In this document: positions 24,593-32,457 of the stretch, one piece after another
How positions within the stretch are numbered: the stretch's first letter is position 1
Layout: each line of letters starts with the position of its first letter
Assembly: GCA_024650045.1 (NCBI GenBank)
Contig: JANKMU010000015.1
Coordinates: 1-40,999, forward strand
From: Mycoplasmatota bacterium
GTDB lineage: Bacteria > Bacillota_I > Bacilli_A > Acholeplasmatales > Acholeplasmataceae
Length of the DNA: 40,999 nucleotides
Direction: 5' to 3'
The notes under the pieces: model-generated
Databases searched by the model: none
The model's input: the letters and a program-made list of their open reading frames with translations, nothing else
What the model was told of the DNA's origin: nothing
Made by a program: the position numbers and the translations under genes

Positions 24593-24679
24593 TTTTTTTT
24601 CGTTCATCTTTTGATCCAATTTGATATTCACGGTAATGCTGGTTTCCTTTGTGACTTTCTGATAGAACGAATCTTAATT

Positions 24680-24702
24680 AAACTGCTTCGGCAGTTTTTT
24701 TA
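24680..24702 (+). terminator. Plus-strand UUCG terminator hairpin
   Basis: AAACTGC (24680-24686), loop TTCG, GCAGTTT (24691-24697) and a T-run. The T-run is on the plus strand, away from the ABC gene that ends at 24712 on the minus strand. It may still stop that gene weakly. Confidence 0.6.
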
Positions 24703-24711
24703 TTAATGGAC

Positions 24712-27219
24712 CTACATGATTTCCTTCATCATTTCAATTGGCTGTTTTGACCTAAAATAGATGAACATAAATAGCATTCCAATAGATACCACAAGTATGG
24801 AAATCCCAAAAATCAATAAAAAATCTACAACATTCATGGAAAAGAAAAATATTTCATAAGGTAGATTTTTAGCTAAATCACGATTGAGAAGTTCAATTCT
24901 TCTTAAAATAGGAAATATTGAAATCAAAAACGCTAATGTGGTCAATATAATCAGTTGGGCAGTAATCATAATCGTAACATGCCCATAATTACCACCTTGC
25001 ATGGAAATAACTGCTATTTTATAAGAATGTTTTTTGTGGTAACTAAAAACATAGACGGTAAGCAACACAGCTAATAATCCAAAAGACAAATATGCATAGT
25101 TAAGTCCATAATTTTTTATAGAACTCACATATCCATTAGCTTTATCAATAAGAACTGTATATGGAGTATTTTCAGCAAATCCATAAACTTCATAATCTGG
25201 ATTTTCCAGAAAAAATGATCTAGGTAGATATGGCCATTCCAATTCTTCTAATAGCTTAGAATTAACATACCAGTTTGTGCCAAGCATCAAATAATTCATT
25301 CGAAACATTGCATTAAGTGTGATATGATCCATATTTTCACCATACAAGCAATCAATAACAAACGGATCTAATCCATCACTTTCATAAACACCAATAACAG
25401 ATACTTGTACTGACGATCTTGATGCTTTCCTAATGGATTCATCAATCAGCAAATATCGAAACATCCCATCAATCACATATGAATTCACCAAATCTGCATC
25501 GACCTCCAATGGATCTACACCTATTAGTGATGCAAATTGATGTTTTGATAGTAGAATTCCTGAGTTATGGTCCAATGAGGCTCCGATAAAATTATACATG
25601 CTTAAACTGTCAACCATTCTAAATTTTCGAAAATTATTCTCTTCGCTCATGGTCTCACTAAGATTACTTGAAAATATTATTTCGTTGAATGAAAAATACA
25701 TATTTTCAGCCTCTAGTTGTAAAAGAAATTCAGGAGATGCATAGATAGATTGATATCTAGCTAAATGAAAAGTCTCAAATGGATAATCATTGTAATTTCC
25801 ACTTTCGGTATATGAATAACTCTCATAATTTGTTCCAATGATTCCCGAAATTCTCATTTCCATCTGGGTATCTCTATCAATTAATGTATAATCTACTAAG
25901 TTTTCCATTTCGACAAAATCTAAAGCTTCTGTTTGCAATAGATTAAATGCCATATAATCGTAGATTAAAACTTCGTTAACTTCACTAGGCATTGTTCCAT
26001 ATAAAAGATTTAGATGAAGCTGACTAAAATCATCAACGATGATAACATCAGTAAAGATTGTTGATATATATGGAGAAAAAGAGTAAGGTGGACCAATACT
26101 TACATGATAATCAATAAAATCTTGGAAATTTTTTTTTAAATAATAAGAGCTTAGTATTGTAGCTCTATCATTAACAGCATGAGATAATCGATCTCGTATT
26201 TCTGAAGGAAGTCCTTCTTGAAATGGGAACACTCCAAAGTAAAGCATTTCATCTCCAAGAAATCTTGCTGTATGAACATATTCAGTAACAGGTATCACAT
26301 AATCGTCATTCATTTGCAAAGTTGCTACCAAAGCATCTGATGAATCATACTTTGATAGTGCATAGAAATTCCCAAAAAAAGTTAAAACTAGACTAAATAA
26401 TCCTACAATAATCATCATCATAATTAATTGTTTTTTCATAAACAGTTTGAAATACTTAAGAATTCTAAAAATAGAAAATCTTGTTTTTAACTCTATATTA
26501 TCCTTCTCTAGAATCGGTGTGTTTTTATTTAATCGGACATCATCACGGATGATTTTTCCTTGGTCAAGCTCTATAATGCGATCTCCATAATTTTCAGCAA
26601 GTTCCTTTTCATGGGTGACAACAATAATGAGTTTATCTTTTGAGAGTTCTTTTAAAGTTGAGAATATTTTAATTGTAGATTCTTCGTCTAGATTTTCAGA
26701 AGGTTCATCGCATAAAAGAATTGAAGAGTCTTTAATCAAAGCTCTTGCTACAGCAATACGTTGAAGTTGTCCGCTACTTAATTCATTGATGTTTCTATCA
26801 CTAAATTCTGATAAATCAAACTGATTGATAATCTCTTGAACTCTCTTTTGACGCTCAAGTTTGTTTGAAACTCCTTCGACAACTAAAGGCAATTCAAGAT
26901 TTCCTCTAACATTGAGCTCATATAATAGAGCATGATTACTTAAAACATAAGCAACCATGTCCCGTCTATATTGCTCTCTATTCTGACGATTTTGTCTAGA
27001 TATATCTATATCGTTAATCATTACATTCCCTGAGGTTGGTTTATCTAAGGCACCTATAAGATTGAGTAATGTAGATTTTCCACTTCCATTTTTCCCAATA
27101 AGAAAAACCATACCTGTAGAACTAAATTCGACAGATATAGTCTTAAGTGCTAGAACATTAGCACCAGTATTGGATATGTAAACTTTACATAAATCCTTTA
27201 TCTTAACCCGTGTATCCAT
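24712..27219 (-). CDS. ABC transporter, ATPase fused to FtsX/MacB-type permease
   Basis: About 835 residues. The N-terminal ATPase has Walker A GKNGSGKST (42-50), signature LSSGQ (147-151), Walker B ILLCDEPSENLD with Glu172, and the switch His in VVTHEKE. The Q-loop position, usually VFQ, reads VLS. A transmembrane helix near 265-290, a roughly 400-residue extracellular domain and three C-terminal helices follow, the MacB/FtsX layout. Such proteins move peptides, toxins or lipoproteins or transmit signals to outside hydrolases. ATG 27219, 27225 or 27249 are all possible starts; all overlap the end of the metalloprotease gene, so the two are coupled. Confidence 0.85.
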   Translation of the reverse strand: MDTRVKIKDLCKVYISNTGANVLALKTISVEFSSTGMVFLIGKNGSGKSTLLNLIGALDKPTSGNVMINDIDISRQNRQNREQYRRDMVAYVLSNHALLYELNVRGNLELPLVVEGVSNKLERQKRVQEIINQFDLSEFSDRNINELSSGQLQRIAVARALIKDSSILLCDEPSENLDEESTIKIFSTLKELSKDKLIIVVTHEKELAENYGDRIIELDQGKIIRDDVRLNKNTPILEKDNIELKTRFSIFRILKYFKLFMKKQLIMMMIIVGLFSLVLTFFGNFYALSKYDSSDALVATLQMNDDYVIPVTEYVHTARFLGDEMLYFGVFPFQEGLPSEIRDRLSHAVNDRATILSSYYLKKNFQDFIDYHVSIGPPYSFSPYISTIFTDVIIVDDFSQLHLNLLYGTMPSEVNEVLIYDYMAFNLLQTEALDFVEMENLVDYTLIDRDTQMEMRISGIIGTNYESYSYTESGNYNDYPFETFHLARYQSIYASPEFLLQLEAENMYFSFNEIIFSSNLSETMSEENNFRKFRMVDSLSMYNFIGASLDHNSGILLSKHQFASLIGVDPLEVDADLVNSYVIDGMFRYLLIDESIRKASRSSVQVSVIGVYESDGLDPFVIDCLYGENMDHITLNAMFRMNYLMLGTNWYVNSKLLEELEWPYLPRSFFLENPDYEVYGFAENTPYTVLIDKANGYVSSIKNYGLNYAYLSFGLLAVLLTVYVFSYHKKHSYKIAVISMQGGNYGHVTIMITAQLIILTTLAFLISIFPILRRIELLNRDLAKNLPYEIFFFSMNVVDFLLIFGISILVVSIGMLFMFIYFRSKQPIEMMKEIM

Positions 27220-27919
27220 GTTCATAGTACCAACGTAAATTTGCTTCATCTAGTGTGTATAGTTTAGCTGTTGGATTAACTCCTGTTCCGTAAACTCCAT
27301 ACATTGTTGTCTTGTTCTTATAGATTTCATCAAAAACATCTGCTAGTCCAAAAGTATGTCCTAATTCATGTAAAGCAGTGTTATCTTTCTCTTTTTGTGT
27401 AAAATAATACATGATTGAAGCATCAAAAGAAATTAGAGATCCAACAATTTTTGAATCATCTACAGAATCGTACTCTGGATTATTATAAGCAAGAGTCATT
27501 AGTCCATTTGTACTTTTCAAATTAATAATTTGAGTATCGCAACCTATTGGGTTATCACAACCTCCACCAGGTGGAAGTGGTGGTGCTATATGCGTTTGTG
27601 CTTTGTAACTAGAGTTAGCGAGACTCATATTAGTTATGATCTCAATATATGGTTCCAATTTTTGAGAGTACTCAAATGCTGCATTTTCCATTGCTTTTCT
27701 ATATGAATATGGTAAGTCACCCGTGTAATAAATTATAGAAGTCGGATTACCATTAGTTATCATTCTTCCATCATCTGTATGTAAATAAGCTTTATCTCTT
27801 CCATATTCCAGAAAAAAGTCATACTCATCTTGTGTTATTCCTTCAGGTAAACTAGAACATCCGCTTAGCAAAATCAAAAATAGAAACAAAAAAATAAATA
27901 AAAAATGTGTCTTCCTCAA
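27203..27919 (-). CDS. Zinc metalloprotease lipoprotein (metzincin-like)
   Basis: 238 residues from a TTG start with a GGGGG site 8 nt upstream. The signal peptide ends in LLSGC (Cys21), so the enzyme is tethered outside the membrane. The zinc motif HELGHTFGLAD supplies His184, Glu185, His188 and Asp194, the HExxHxxGxxD form of metzincins; a Met-turn TMYG follows (Met206). A Pro/Gly segment with two Cys (121, 127) could form a disulfide. The rest matches no family I know. It precedes and overlaps the ABC gene, suggesting joint function. Confidence 0.82.
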   Translation of the reverse strand: MRKTHFLFIFLFLFLILLSGCSSLPEGITQDEYDFFLEYGRDKAYLHTDDGRMITNGNPTSIIYYTGDLPYSYRKAMENAAFEYSQKLEPYIEIITNMSLANSSYKAQTHIAPPLPPGGGCDNPIGCDTQIINLKSTNGLMTLAYNNPEYDSVDDSKIVGSLISFDASIMYYFTQKEKDNTALHELGHTFGLADVFDEIYKNKTTMYGVYGTGVNPTAKLYTLDEANLRWYYEHGYTG

Positions 27920-27944
27920 ATATAATACCCCCTTTGTTTTTTTT

Positions 27945-27973
27945 ATTATATCACGCGCTCATTTACCTGTCAA
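27945..27973 (-). promoter_or_regulatory. Perfect-consensus promoter of the metalloprotease-ABC operon
   Basis: TTGACA (27973-27968), exactly 17 nt, TATAAT (27950-27945) on the minus strand. It directly abuts repeat copy B. Confidence 0.85.
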
Positions 27974-27975
27974 TT

Positions 27976-28120
27976 ATTGGGTTGTGTAACCTATTTTAAT
28001 ACAATTGCGCACCCCTAGCAAGATTTTACGAACCCCTGAATTATGGCTTAAATAAGCTGTTTTTTTTAGAAGTCTTATAACTGTCGAAAATGACTTTTGC
28101 ATTTACCCTATACAGTCCAA
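27976..28120 (+). repeat. Dispersed repeat, copy B
   Basis: Direct-orientation counterpart of copy A: GGGTTGTGTAACCTATTTTA and ATACAATTG (from about 27979), two CGCACCCCT/CGAACCCCT units starting 21 bp apart (28007, 28028), GAATTATGGCTTAA, and the shared end TTTACCCTATACAGTCCAA (28120). It lacks the hairpin and two of the four units. Confidence 0.75.
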
Positions 28121-28142
28121 ACTATTCTTCAATCTCAGGTGA

Positions 28143-28586
28143 TTACTCGATACCAATTTGTTCTAGGAAATAACAACTTAGATTGTTATATTTTTGATGA
28201 AACTCATATATATCATAATATTTTTCATTATAATACACTATGTATTGATACCTAGTTTTAGCACTAATGCTACATGAACAATTGTCTTCTATTAGGTATG
28301 CAATACTTATGAAAAACATTTCATCTGGCACTTCTCTGTACAAAATTGTGTATTGATCAGACTCATACTTCACTTGCCAATCAATGGCAAAAACATCAAT
28401 AGGTTCAGTTTCTAAACCAATTACGTTTGGATCTTGCAAACTAGACTCAATGGGTTGTTCAACAGTTAATAAAGGAACCAAAACATAGCTGTCATCACCT
28501 ACTAATTCTTTCTGTGTATTTGAGCTATTACAGCCAGATAAAGATACAATCATTAGTACTGACAACATTATATTTTTCATTTTCAT
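28143..28586 (-). CDS. Small lipoprotein of unknown function
   Basis: 147 residues. The signal peptide ends in SLSGC (Cys19), predicting an outer-face lipoprotein. The mature part is acidic, with Cys residues at NCSCSI (near 111-113) and one near the end (LSCYF). I recognise no domain. ATG at 28586 has an AAAGGAGG site. The gene starts 28 nt after the stop of the secreted serine protease and is probably co-transcribed, so it may be an inhibitor, chaperone or immunity-type partner; this is inference from position. Confidence 0.7.
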   Translation of the reverse strand: MKMKNIMLSVLMIVSLSGCNSSNTQKELVGDDSYVLVPLLTVEQPIESSLQDPNVIGLETEPIDVFAIDWQVKYESDQYTILYREVPDEMFFISIAYLIEDNCSCSISAKTRYQYIVYYNEKYYDIYEFHQKYNNLSCYFLEQIGIE

Positions 28587-28614
28587 ACTATTAATCCTCC
28601 TTTAACCAATTAAT

Positions 28615-29757
28615 TCAATATGCAGTTAAGTCAAGTTGATCAAAAATATTGTATACAGTTGAATAATATGAATGTGTAGAATTTCCACCGGATAAAACAC
28701 CTTGTACATATTTCAAGTATAAGCCTCCACCAGCATATATTGTTCTAACAAAAGGCCCACCCGAGTCTCCAGCTATAGTGACAATATCAGTTTCAACCAT
28801 TTGATATAAAATTGTACCTGACATAATTACACTAACTGAACCAGTTGTGATTTCACCATATAATATACTAGTGTGATTATAATCACCATAATATGCTATG
28901 ACAGTCCCAACTACTGGATATGATGACGAGGTGTTTAGGTATTGATAAGCATTATTGAATACCAGATTTTTACTCGGAATCCACCTCGTTGTATACCACC
29001 AATCACCCCGTAAATCTACAAAAGCAGCATCTGCAGTACTGTAGTCTTCAAAGATGAAACTGTCTACATCTCCGACAATACTTCCGTAAATCTTTATATC
29101 TTCACCAACATCAGAGCCGGATTCAGTTATACAATGGCCCGCTGTCACAAAACCGGCATCTCCATCAGAATTTCTTGCAGCAAATCCAACTGTACATCCA
29201 AAATTCTTAATAGTAAAAAAATCTCCATTCGTAACAGAATATGTGTAATGAGTATTAATCTCATCAGTATCAAACTCAATAACAATATTCTCAATTTTCA
29301 GTAAATTGACTAGAGTTTCTTTAAGATTCTCATTTGAAACTTTAGTTGTTACAACTAATGAGTTGGTAATATCGTCTATTGATATTTTTGATATTGAATA
29401 TTCACTAAAATATCTGGATATTATTTCTATTGCTTCTTCAAATTCCTTTATAGAATATTTTGCATAACCAACCTCAAACTGATCACTAAAATTGTAAGTT
29501 CTATAAATTGCATCCATATATTCTAATGCAAAGTTTATATGTAAAACATCATTCTCATCAAAATACGCACCAGCAAATGAGTTTGAAAATAAATAAGAAT
29601 CTTTCTCATTTATCCATAAATTATCAAATTCATATAGAACTTGAGCTTGTTTCTGTTCACTCCTTTCAAAATTAGTGATACTACTTTCTGCATTAACACT
29701 GATACTACTAGTGAATGTAAAAATTACTAAAAGTAATAAAATCAAAACTTTCTTCAT
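28615..29757 (-). CDS. Secreted S1-family (streptogrisin-like) serine protease
   Basis: 380 residues. A signal peptide ends near SVNA-ES (23/24). Residues 24 to about 180 look like a propeptide that would assist folding. The catalytic domain begins near FGCTVGFAARN and shows the chymotrypsin-type triad: His208 in FVTAGHC, Asp243 in STADAAFVDL, Ser332 in AGDSGGP. Cys188 and Cys209 are placed for the disulfide seen in streptogrisin/alpha-lytic proteases, which also have a prodomain. It should be an extracellular endopeptidase. A strong promoter and a hairpin-bearing leader precede it. Confidence 0.9.
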   Translation of the reverse strand: MKKVLILLLLVIFTFTSSISVNAESSITNFERSEQKQAQVLYEFDNLWINEKDSYLFSNSFAGAYFDENDVLHINFALEYMDAIYRTYNFSDQFEVGYAKYSIKEFEEAIEIISRYFSEYSISKISIDDITNSLVVTTKVSNENLKETLVNLLKIENIVIEFDTDEINTHYTYSVTNGDFFTIKNFGCTVGFAARNSDGDAGFVTAGHCITESGSDVGEDIKIYGSIVGDVDSFIFEDYSTADAAFVDLRGDWWYTTRWIPSKNLVFNNAYQYLNTSSSYPVVGTVIAYYGDYNHTSILYGEITTGSVSVIMSGTILYQMVETDIVTIAGDSGGPFVRTIYAGGGLYLKYVQGVLSGGNSTHSYYSTVYNIFDQLDLTAY

Positions 29758-29774
29758 TTTCTTTCCCCCTTTTT

Positions 29775-29810
29775 AATAAAAACAACACACAAGTCGTAGC
29801 ATGTGTGTGT
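29775..29810 (-). promoter_or_regulatory. Hairpin with T-run in the protease mRNA leader
   Basis: A repeat of ACACAC type (29784-29791) pairs with GTGTGTGT (29802-29810), followed on the minus strand by TTGTTTTTATT just before the AAGGGGGAAAG ribosome site. Because the promoter is upstream (29841-29869), the structure is inside the leader and may act as attenuator or mRNA stabiliser. Confidence 0.5.
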
Positions 29811-29840
29811 ATAAATAATTCCGTAAAACAACTTATAGTA

Positions 29841-29869
29841 AGTATACTATCGATTTGTAGAATTGTCAA
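29841..29869 (-). promoter_or_regulatory. Promoter of the serine protease operon
   Basis: TTGACA (29869-29864), 17-nt spacer, TATACT (29846-29841) on the minus strand. Confidence 0.75.
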
Positions 29870-29993
29870 ATTCCTTATATCTCAACATTCAGTATAAACT
29901 TGAATATTGAAATAGGTTAAGTCCTTGTATTATTCATAGATTTGCAGTATGAGAATATACTTGTCAATAGTAATCAATTGTTTCAATGTAATT

Positions 29994-30149
29994 CTACAAA
30001 CCACACTTCATCAAATCATCAATAGTCATATTATAAATCTGAGATAATCGATACATCACATCAAGCTTAACCAACCTAGTTCCCATCTCATAACTTTTGA
30101 GGGTAGCTTCACTAATATGTAGGAGTTCAGCCACAAACTTCAATGACAT
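29994..30149 (-). pseudogene. XRE/Cro helix-turn-helix fragment, probably frameshifted
   Basis: 51 residues from ATG 30149: MSLKFVAELLHISEATLKSY and onward, covering helices 2-5 of an XRE-type HTH (recognition helix SEATLKSYEMG). Helix 1 is missing in this frame because TAA lies shortly upstream. The overlapping frame of the preceding gene ends with KKEIGKSIKDKGYI, which looks like that missing helix 1. A single-base slip near 30145-30160 would join the two. It is either a broken C-terminal HTH of that gene or a short stand-alone regulator. Confidence 0.55.
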
Positions 30150-30532
30150 TCCATGATATAGCCTTTATCCTTTATTGACTTACCAATTTCTTTTTTATCA
30201 ATTGATTTGAGTTTTGGTTTATGTTTTGGAAAACAAATTCGACTCCAGTTTTTCATTATTACATCGATATTGTTAAAAGTTCTTATATCATAACTAAAGC
30301 ACCCATTTTTTATCAATAATTTTTCTAATAATTGCTTTTGTTCTTCAGTTAGTGAATATTTTAAGATTTCATATTGTTCAAGGACTTCTTTGGCTTCATG
30401 ATGTTGCCTAATGTTTTTAATCCGAAAATCAGCACTACCAATTTTATCATATGTTCTAACGATAGACTTAGCTCTTCTTAAATAATGTCTACACCAATTC
30501 CAAAAATCTGTTTCATTGTTTCTAAAGTGCAT
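30140..30532 (-). CDS. Unknown protein, partner of the AbiEi-like gene
   Basis: 130 residues, rich in Lys, Trp and Tyr: FWNWCRHYLRRAKSIVRTYD near the start and an EYxxLKYSLTEEQKQLLEKL-like helix. No family recognised; it is not the nucleotidyltransferase AbiEii normally paired with AbiEi. Its ATG overlaps the end of the AbiEi-like gene by 11 nt, so the two are co-translated. The C-terminus appears to contain helix 1 of an HTH whose remainder is in another frame, so the protein may be truncated. Confidence 0.5.
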   Translation of the reverse strand: MHFRNNETDFWNWCRHYLRRAKSIVRTYDKIGSADFRIKNIRQHHEAKEVLEQYEILKYSLTEEQKQLLEKLLIKNGCFSYDIRTFNNIDVIMKNWSRICFPKHKPKLKSIDKKEIGKSIKDKGYIMECH

Positions 30533-31169
30533 TGATGTAGTTCTCTTTATAGATCCTTATAGCGTTATTTTCAATTGAAAATCTATGCAACATTTCATCA
30601 AGTGTAGCTATTGTAGAATACTTATACTTATGGTGGGTAACTATCTCTTTGAAAATTTCATCAGTATAGGATTTTACTCCAGATTCTTTTTCTTCATTAT
30701 ACCTAATATAATTGATATCTTTAATTGAACTTACCTTTTCTATTAATTCTAAAGCAGTAACTAAGCGCACTACTTCATCATAAAAATAGGTATCGAATCT
30801 AATTAGATGATATTTTCCGATTGATTTATTGTTTGAAATTATCTTGTTAGTATAGATTTCTATAATATCCTCATCTTGATCTCCAATATCAAAATAGTTG
30901 TACAACGCTTTACCAATCATCATTCCACTAAAATAATCAACGTAATAATCTTTGATAGCTTTGTCAAGATCCAACTCTTCATCAGAATTGACTATATACA
31001 CACCTTTTGAAATGCTATAGACAATTTGTTCATCCTCTAATCTGTTTAATATTTTCAGTAAAGTTTTATATGGAATTAGAGAGAACCGATGATTTTGTTC
31101 ATATTGTACATCAAAAATGTGTCCTTGATTTTGCTTGCAGAACTCTCTTAATGTTTTCGTATAATTCAT
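30522..31169 (-). CDS. AbiEi-like winged-helix antitoxin/regulator (DUF6088-like)
   Basis: 215 residues. The N-terminal segment TLREFCKQNQGHIFDVQYEQ followed by LLKILNRLEDEQIVYSISKG and VYIVN has the winged-helix form of AbiEi/DUF6088 proteins. The middle (FSGMMIGKALYNYFDIGDQ) matches the family's next block. AbiEi proteins are antitoxins and autorepressors of type IV toxin-antitoxin or abortive-infection loci. TGTCGACA palindromes overlap its promoter, as expected for autoregulation. ATG at 31169 has a GAAGGTG site. The toxin partner is not evident. Confidence 0.6.
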   Translation of the reverse strand: MNYTKTLREFCKQNQGHIFDVQYEQNHRFSLIPYKTLLKILNRLEDEQIVYSISKGVYIVNSDEELDLDKAIKDYYVDYFSGMMIGKALYNYFDIGDQDEDIIEIYTNKIISNNKSIGKYHLIRFDTYFYDEVVRLVTALELIEKVSSIKDINYIRYNEEKESGVKSYTDEIFKEIVTHHKYKYSTIATLDEMLHRFSIENNAIRIYKENYINAL

Positions 31170-31191
31170 TATTTCACCTTCTTTAATATAA

Positions 31192-31243
31192 ATTATATCA
31201 TTTTATGTCGACATTTCACATATTTTACTCGACATTGTCGACT
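31192..31243 (-). promoter_or_regulatory. AbiEi-like gene promoter with TGTCGACA operators
   Basis: TATAAT (31197-31192, minus) has no good -35. The palindrome TGTCGACA (31206-31213) fills the spacer region and a second palindrome, TCGACA-T-TGTCGA (31229-31241), lies just upstream. TGTCGAC occurs once more at 31325. The sites would suit an autorepressor. Confidence 0.55.
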
Positions 31244-31341
31244 TTTTTCTAATTTATTGAATATTCGTAAAACATCCTTATAGAGCGATACTTATAAAAA
31301 AGACATCTTGTATTGGATACAAAATGTCGACTTTTAATTTA

Positions 31342-31430
31342 TGGCGGAGGAAAGGGGATTTGAACCCCTGCGTCCTTTAAGACCTACAAGCTTTCCAAGC
31401 GTGCCTCTTCAACCACTTGAGTATTCCTCC
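31342..31430 (-). tRNA. tRNA-Ser (GGA)
   Basis: An 89-nt class II tRNA including the encoded CCA. Acceptor stem GGAGGAA pairs with TTCCTCC; the anticodon loop CTTGGAAAG gives GGA (reads UCC/UCU). A long variable arm is present and the T-loop reads GGTTCAAATCC. Confidence 0.93.
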
Positions 31431-31435
31431 ATATA

Positions 31436-31513
31436 TGGTGCATCCGACATGGTTCGAACATGCGACCTTAACCTTCGGAGGGTTATGCTCTAATCCAACT
31501 GAGCTACGGATGC
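31436..31513 (-). tRNA. tRNA-Arg (CCG)
   Basis: 78 nt with encoded CCA. Acceptor GCATCCG pairs with CGGATGC; anticodon stem TAACC/GGTTA encloses loop CTCCGAA, giving CCG (reads CGG). The T-arm has GTTCGAAC. It lies 5 nt upstream of tRNA-Ser and is likely co-transcribed with it. Confidence 0.92.
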
Positions 31514-31616
31514 AATTCATATCGCGATTGTTATTTTACCATTTATAAATCTTTTTGTCTATTTGTAAAACAAATAAATGACTTATTATCATTCAACTAA
31601 TCAATTCAAAATATAT

Positions 31617-31645
31617 TTGGTTAATTCAAGTATATGTCATATAAT
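31617..31645 (+). promoter_or_regulatory. Promoter of the VTC-DUF4956 operon
   Basis: TTGGTT (31617-31622), 17-nt spacer, TATAAT (31640-31645). A second TATAAT follows at 31652-31657. Confidence 0.6.
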
Positions 31646-31713
31646 ACATGGTATAATATTAAAGGCGAATATAAAAAATAAAAATGACGGTTCAACAGAT
31701 TTAGGAGAGAATT

Positions 31714-32457
31714 ATGAATAGACCGATATTTAATCGATATGAAAGAAAATATATTATAACTGCAAAACAGAAAGATGATCTGATTGAGTTCCTAAAGGAA
31801 TATCTGATTGAAGATCCCTACTCAATAGATAATAAACCTTATTCTGTTTATAATATCTATTTCGATACTCATGATTTTGGTATTATTCGTAACTCTATTG
31901 CTAAGCCTAGATATAAAGATAAACTACGCTTAAGAAGTTATAAGTTTCCCCTAAATCCTGAAGATTCAGTATTCCTAGAGATTAAAAAGAAATTTGAAGG
32001 AAGAATTAATAAACGAAGAATTACCATGAGATATGATCAAGCAATAGAATATCTTGAAAAGAAAACAATACCTGAATTCAATAATTTTAAAGATAATCAA
32101 ATCATGAAAGAAATAGATTATTTTATAAACATACACAATGCTTATCCTGGAGCGTTTATCAAGTATGAAAGGATTGCCTTGATGTCACCAACTGATGAAC
32201 TACGTGTGACATTCGATTATAATATCAAGTTTAGAAATCAAAAAGTTGACTTTACTAACGATTATGGCAATCTTATTCTATCAAATACAGATAGTTGGTT
32301 AATGGAAGTTAAAACTGAAGATAATTTTCCTTTCTGGTTAGCAAGAAAATTATCAGAGTATCAATTATATAGTCAAAGCTTTTCAAAATACGGAAGAGCT
32401 TATCAACAATATCTATTAGGAGGAACTAACGATGACTACATTCTTTATCACTATTAA
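31714..32457 (+). CDS. VTC-domain polyphosphate polymerase
   Basis: 247 residues filled by a VTC (CYTH-fold tunnel) domain that would make inorganic polyphosphate from ATP. Basic and acidic tunnel motifs appear in order: RYERKYII (8-15), KLRLRSY (about 70), LEIKKKFEGRINKRR (about 89-103), FIKYERIAL and MEVKTE (about 196). ATG at 31714 follows AGGAGAG. It overlaps the DUF4956 membrane gene by 26 nt; this pair is a known bacterial arrangement in which the membrane protein probably channels or anchors polyphosphate synthesis. Confidence 0.88.
   Translation: MNRPIFNRYERKYIITAKQKDDLIEFLKEYLIEDPYSIDNKPYSVYNIYFDTHDFGIIRNSIAKPRYKDKLRLRSYKFPLNPEDSVFLEIKKKFEGRINKRRITMRYDQAIEYLEKKTIPEFNNFKDNQIMKEIDYFINIHNAYPGAFIKYERIALMSPTDELRVTFDYNIKFRNQKVDFTNDYGNLILSNTDSWLMEVKTEDNFPFWLARKLSEYQLYSQSFSKYGRAYQQYLLGGTNDDYILYHY

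Larger units (their letters stand above)
24116..24711. other. 596-nt intergenic region with repeats and no gene
   Basis: No credible coding frame in either strand. It holds the toxin-antitoxin promoter, a 14-bp palindrome ACCTTAATTAAGGT (24351-24364), dispersed repeat copy A with four ACGCACC units, and a plus-strand UUCG hairpin at 24680. A small untranslated RNA is possible but only suggested by the last hairpin. Confidence 0.6.

Noticed and set aside
23433-28120. Transposase or integrase remnants linked to the repeats
   Set aside because: I looked in all frames for transposase-like motifs between and around the repeats and saw none.
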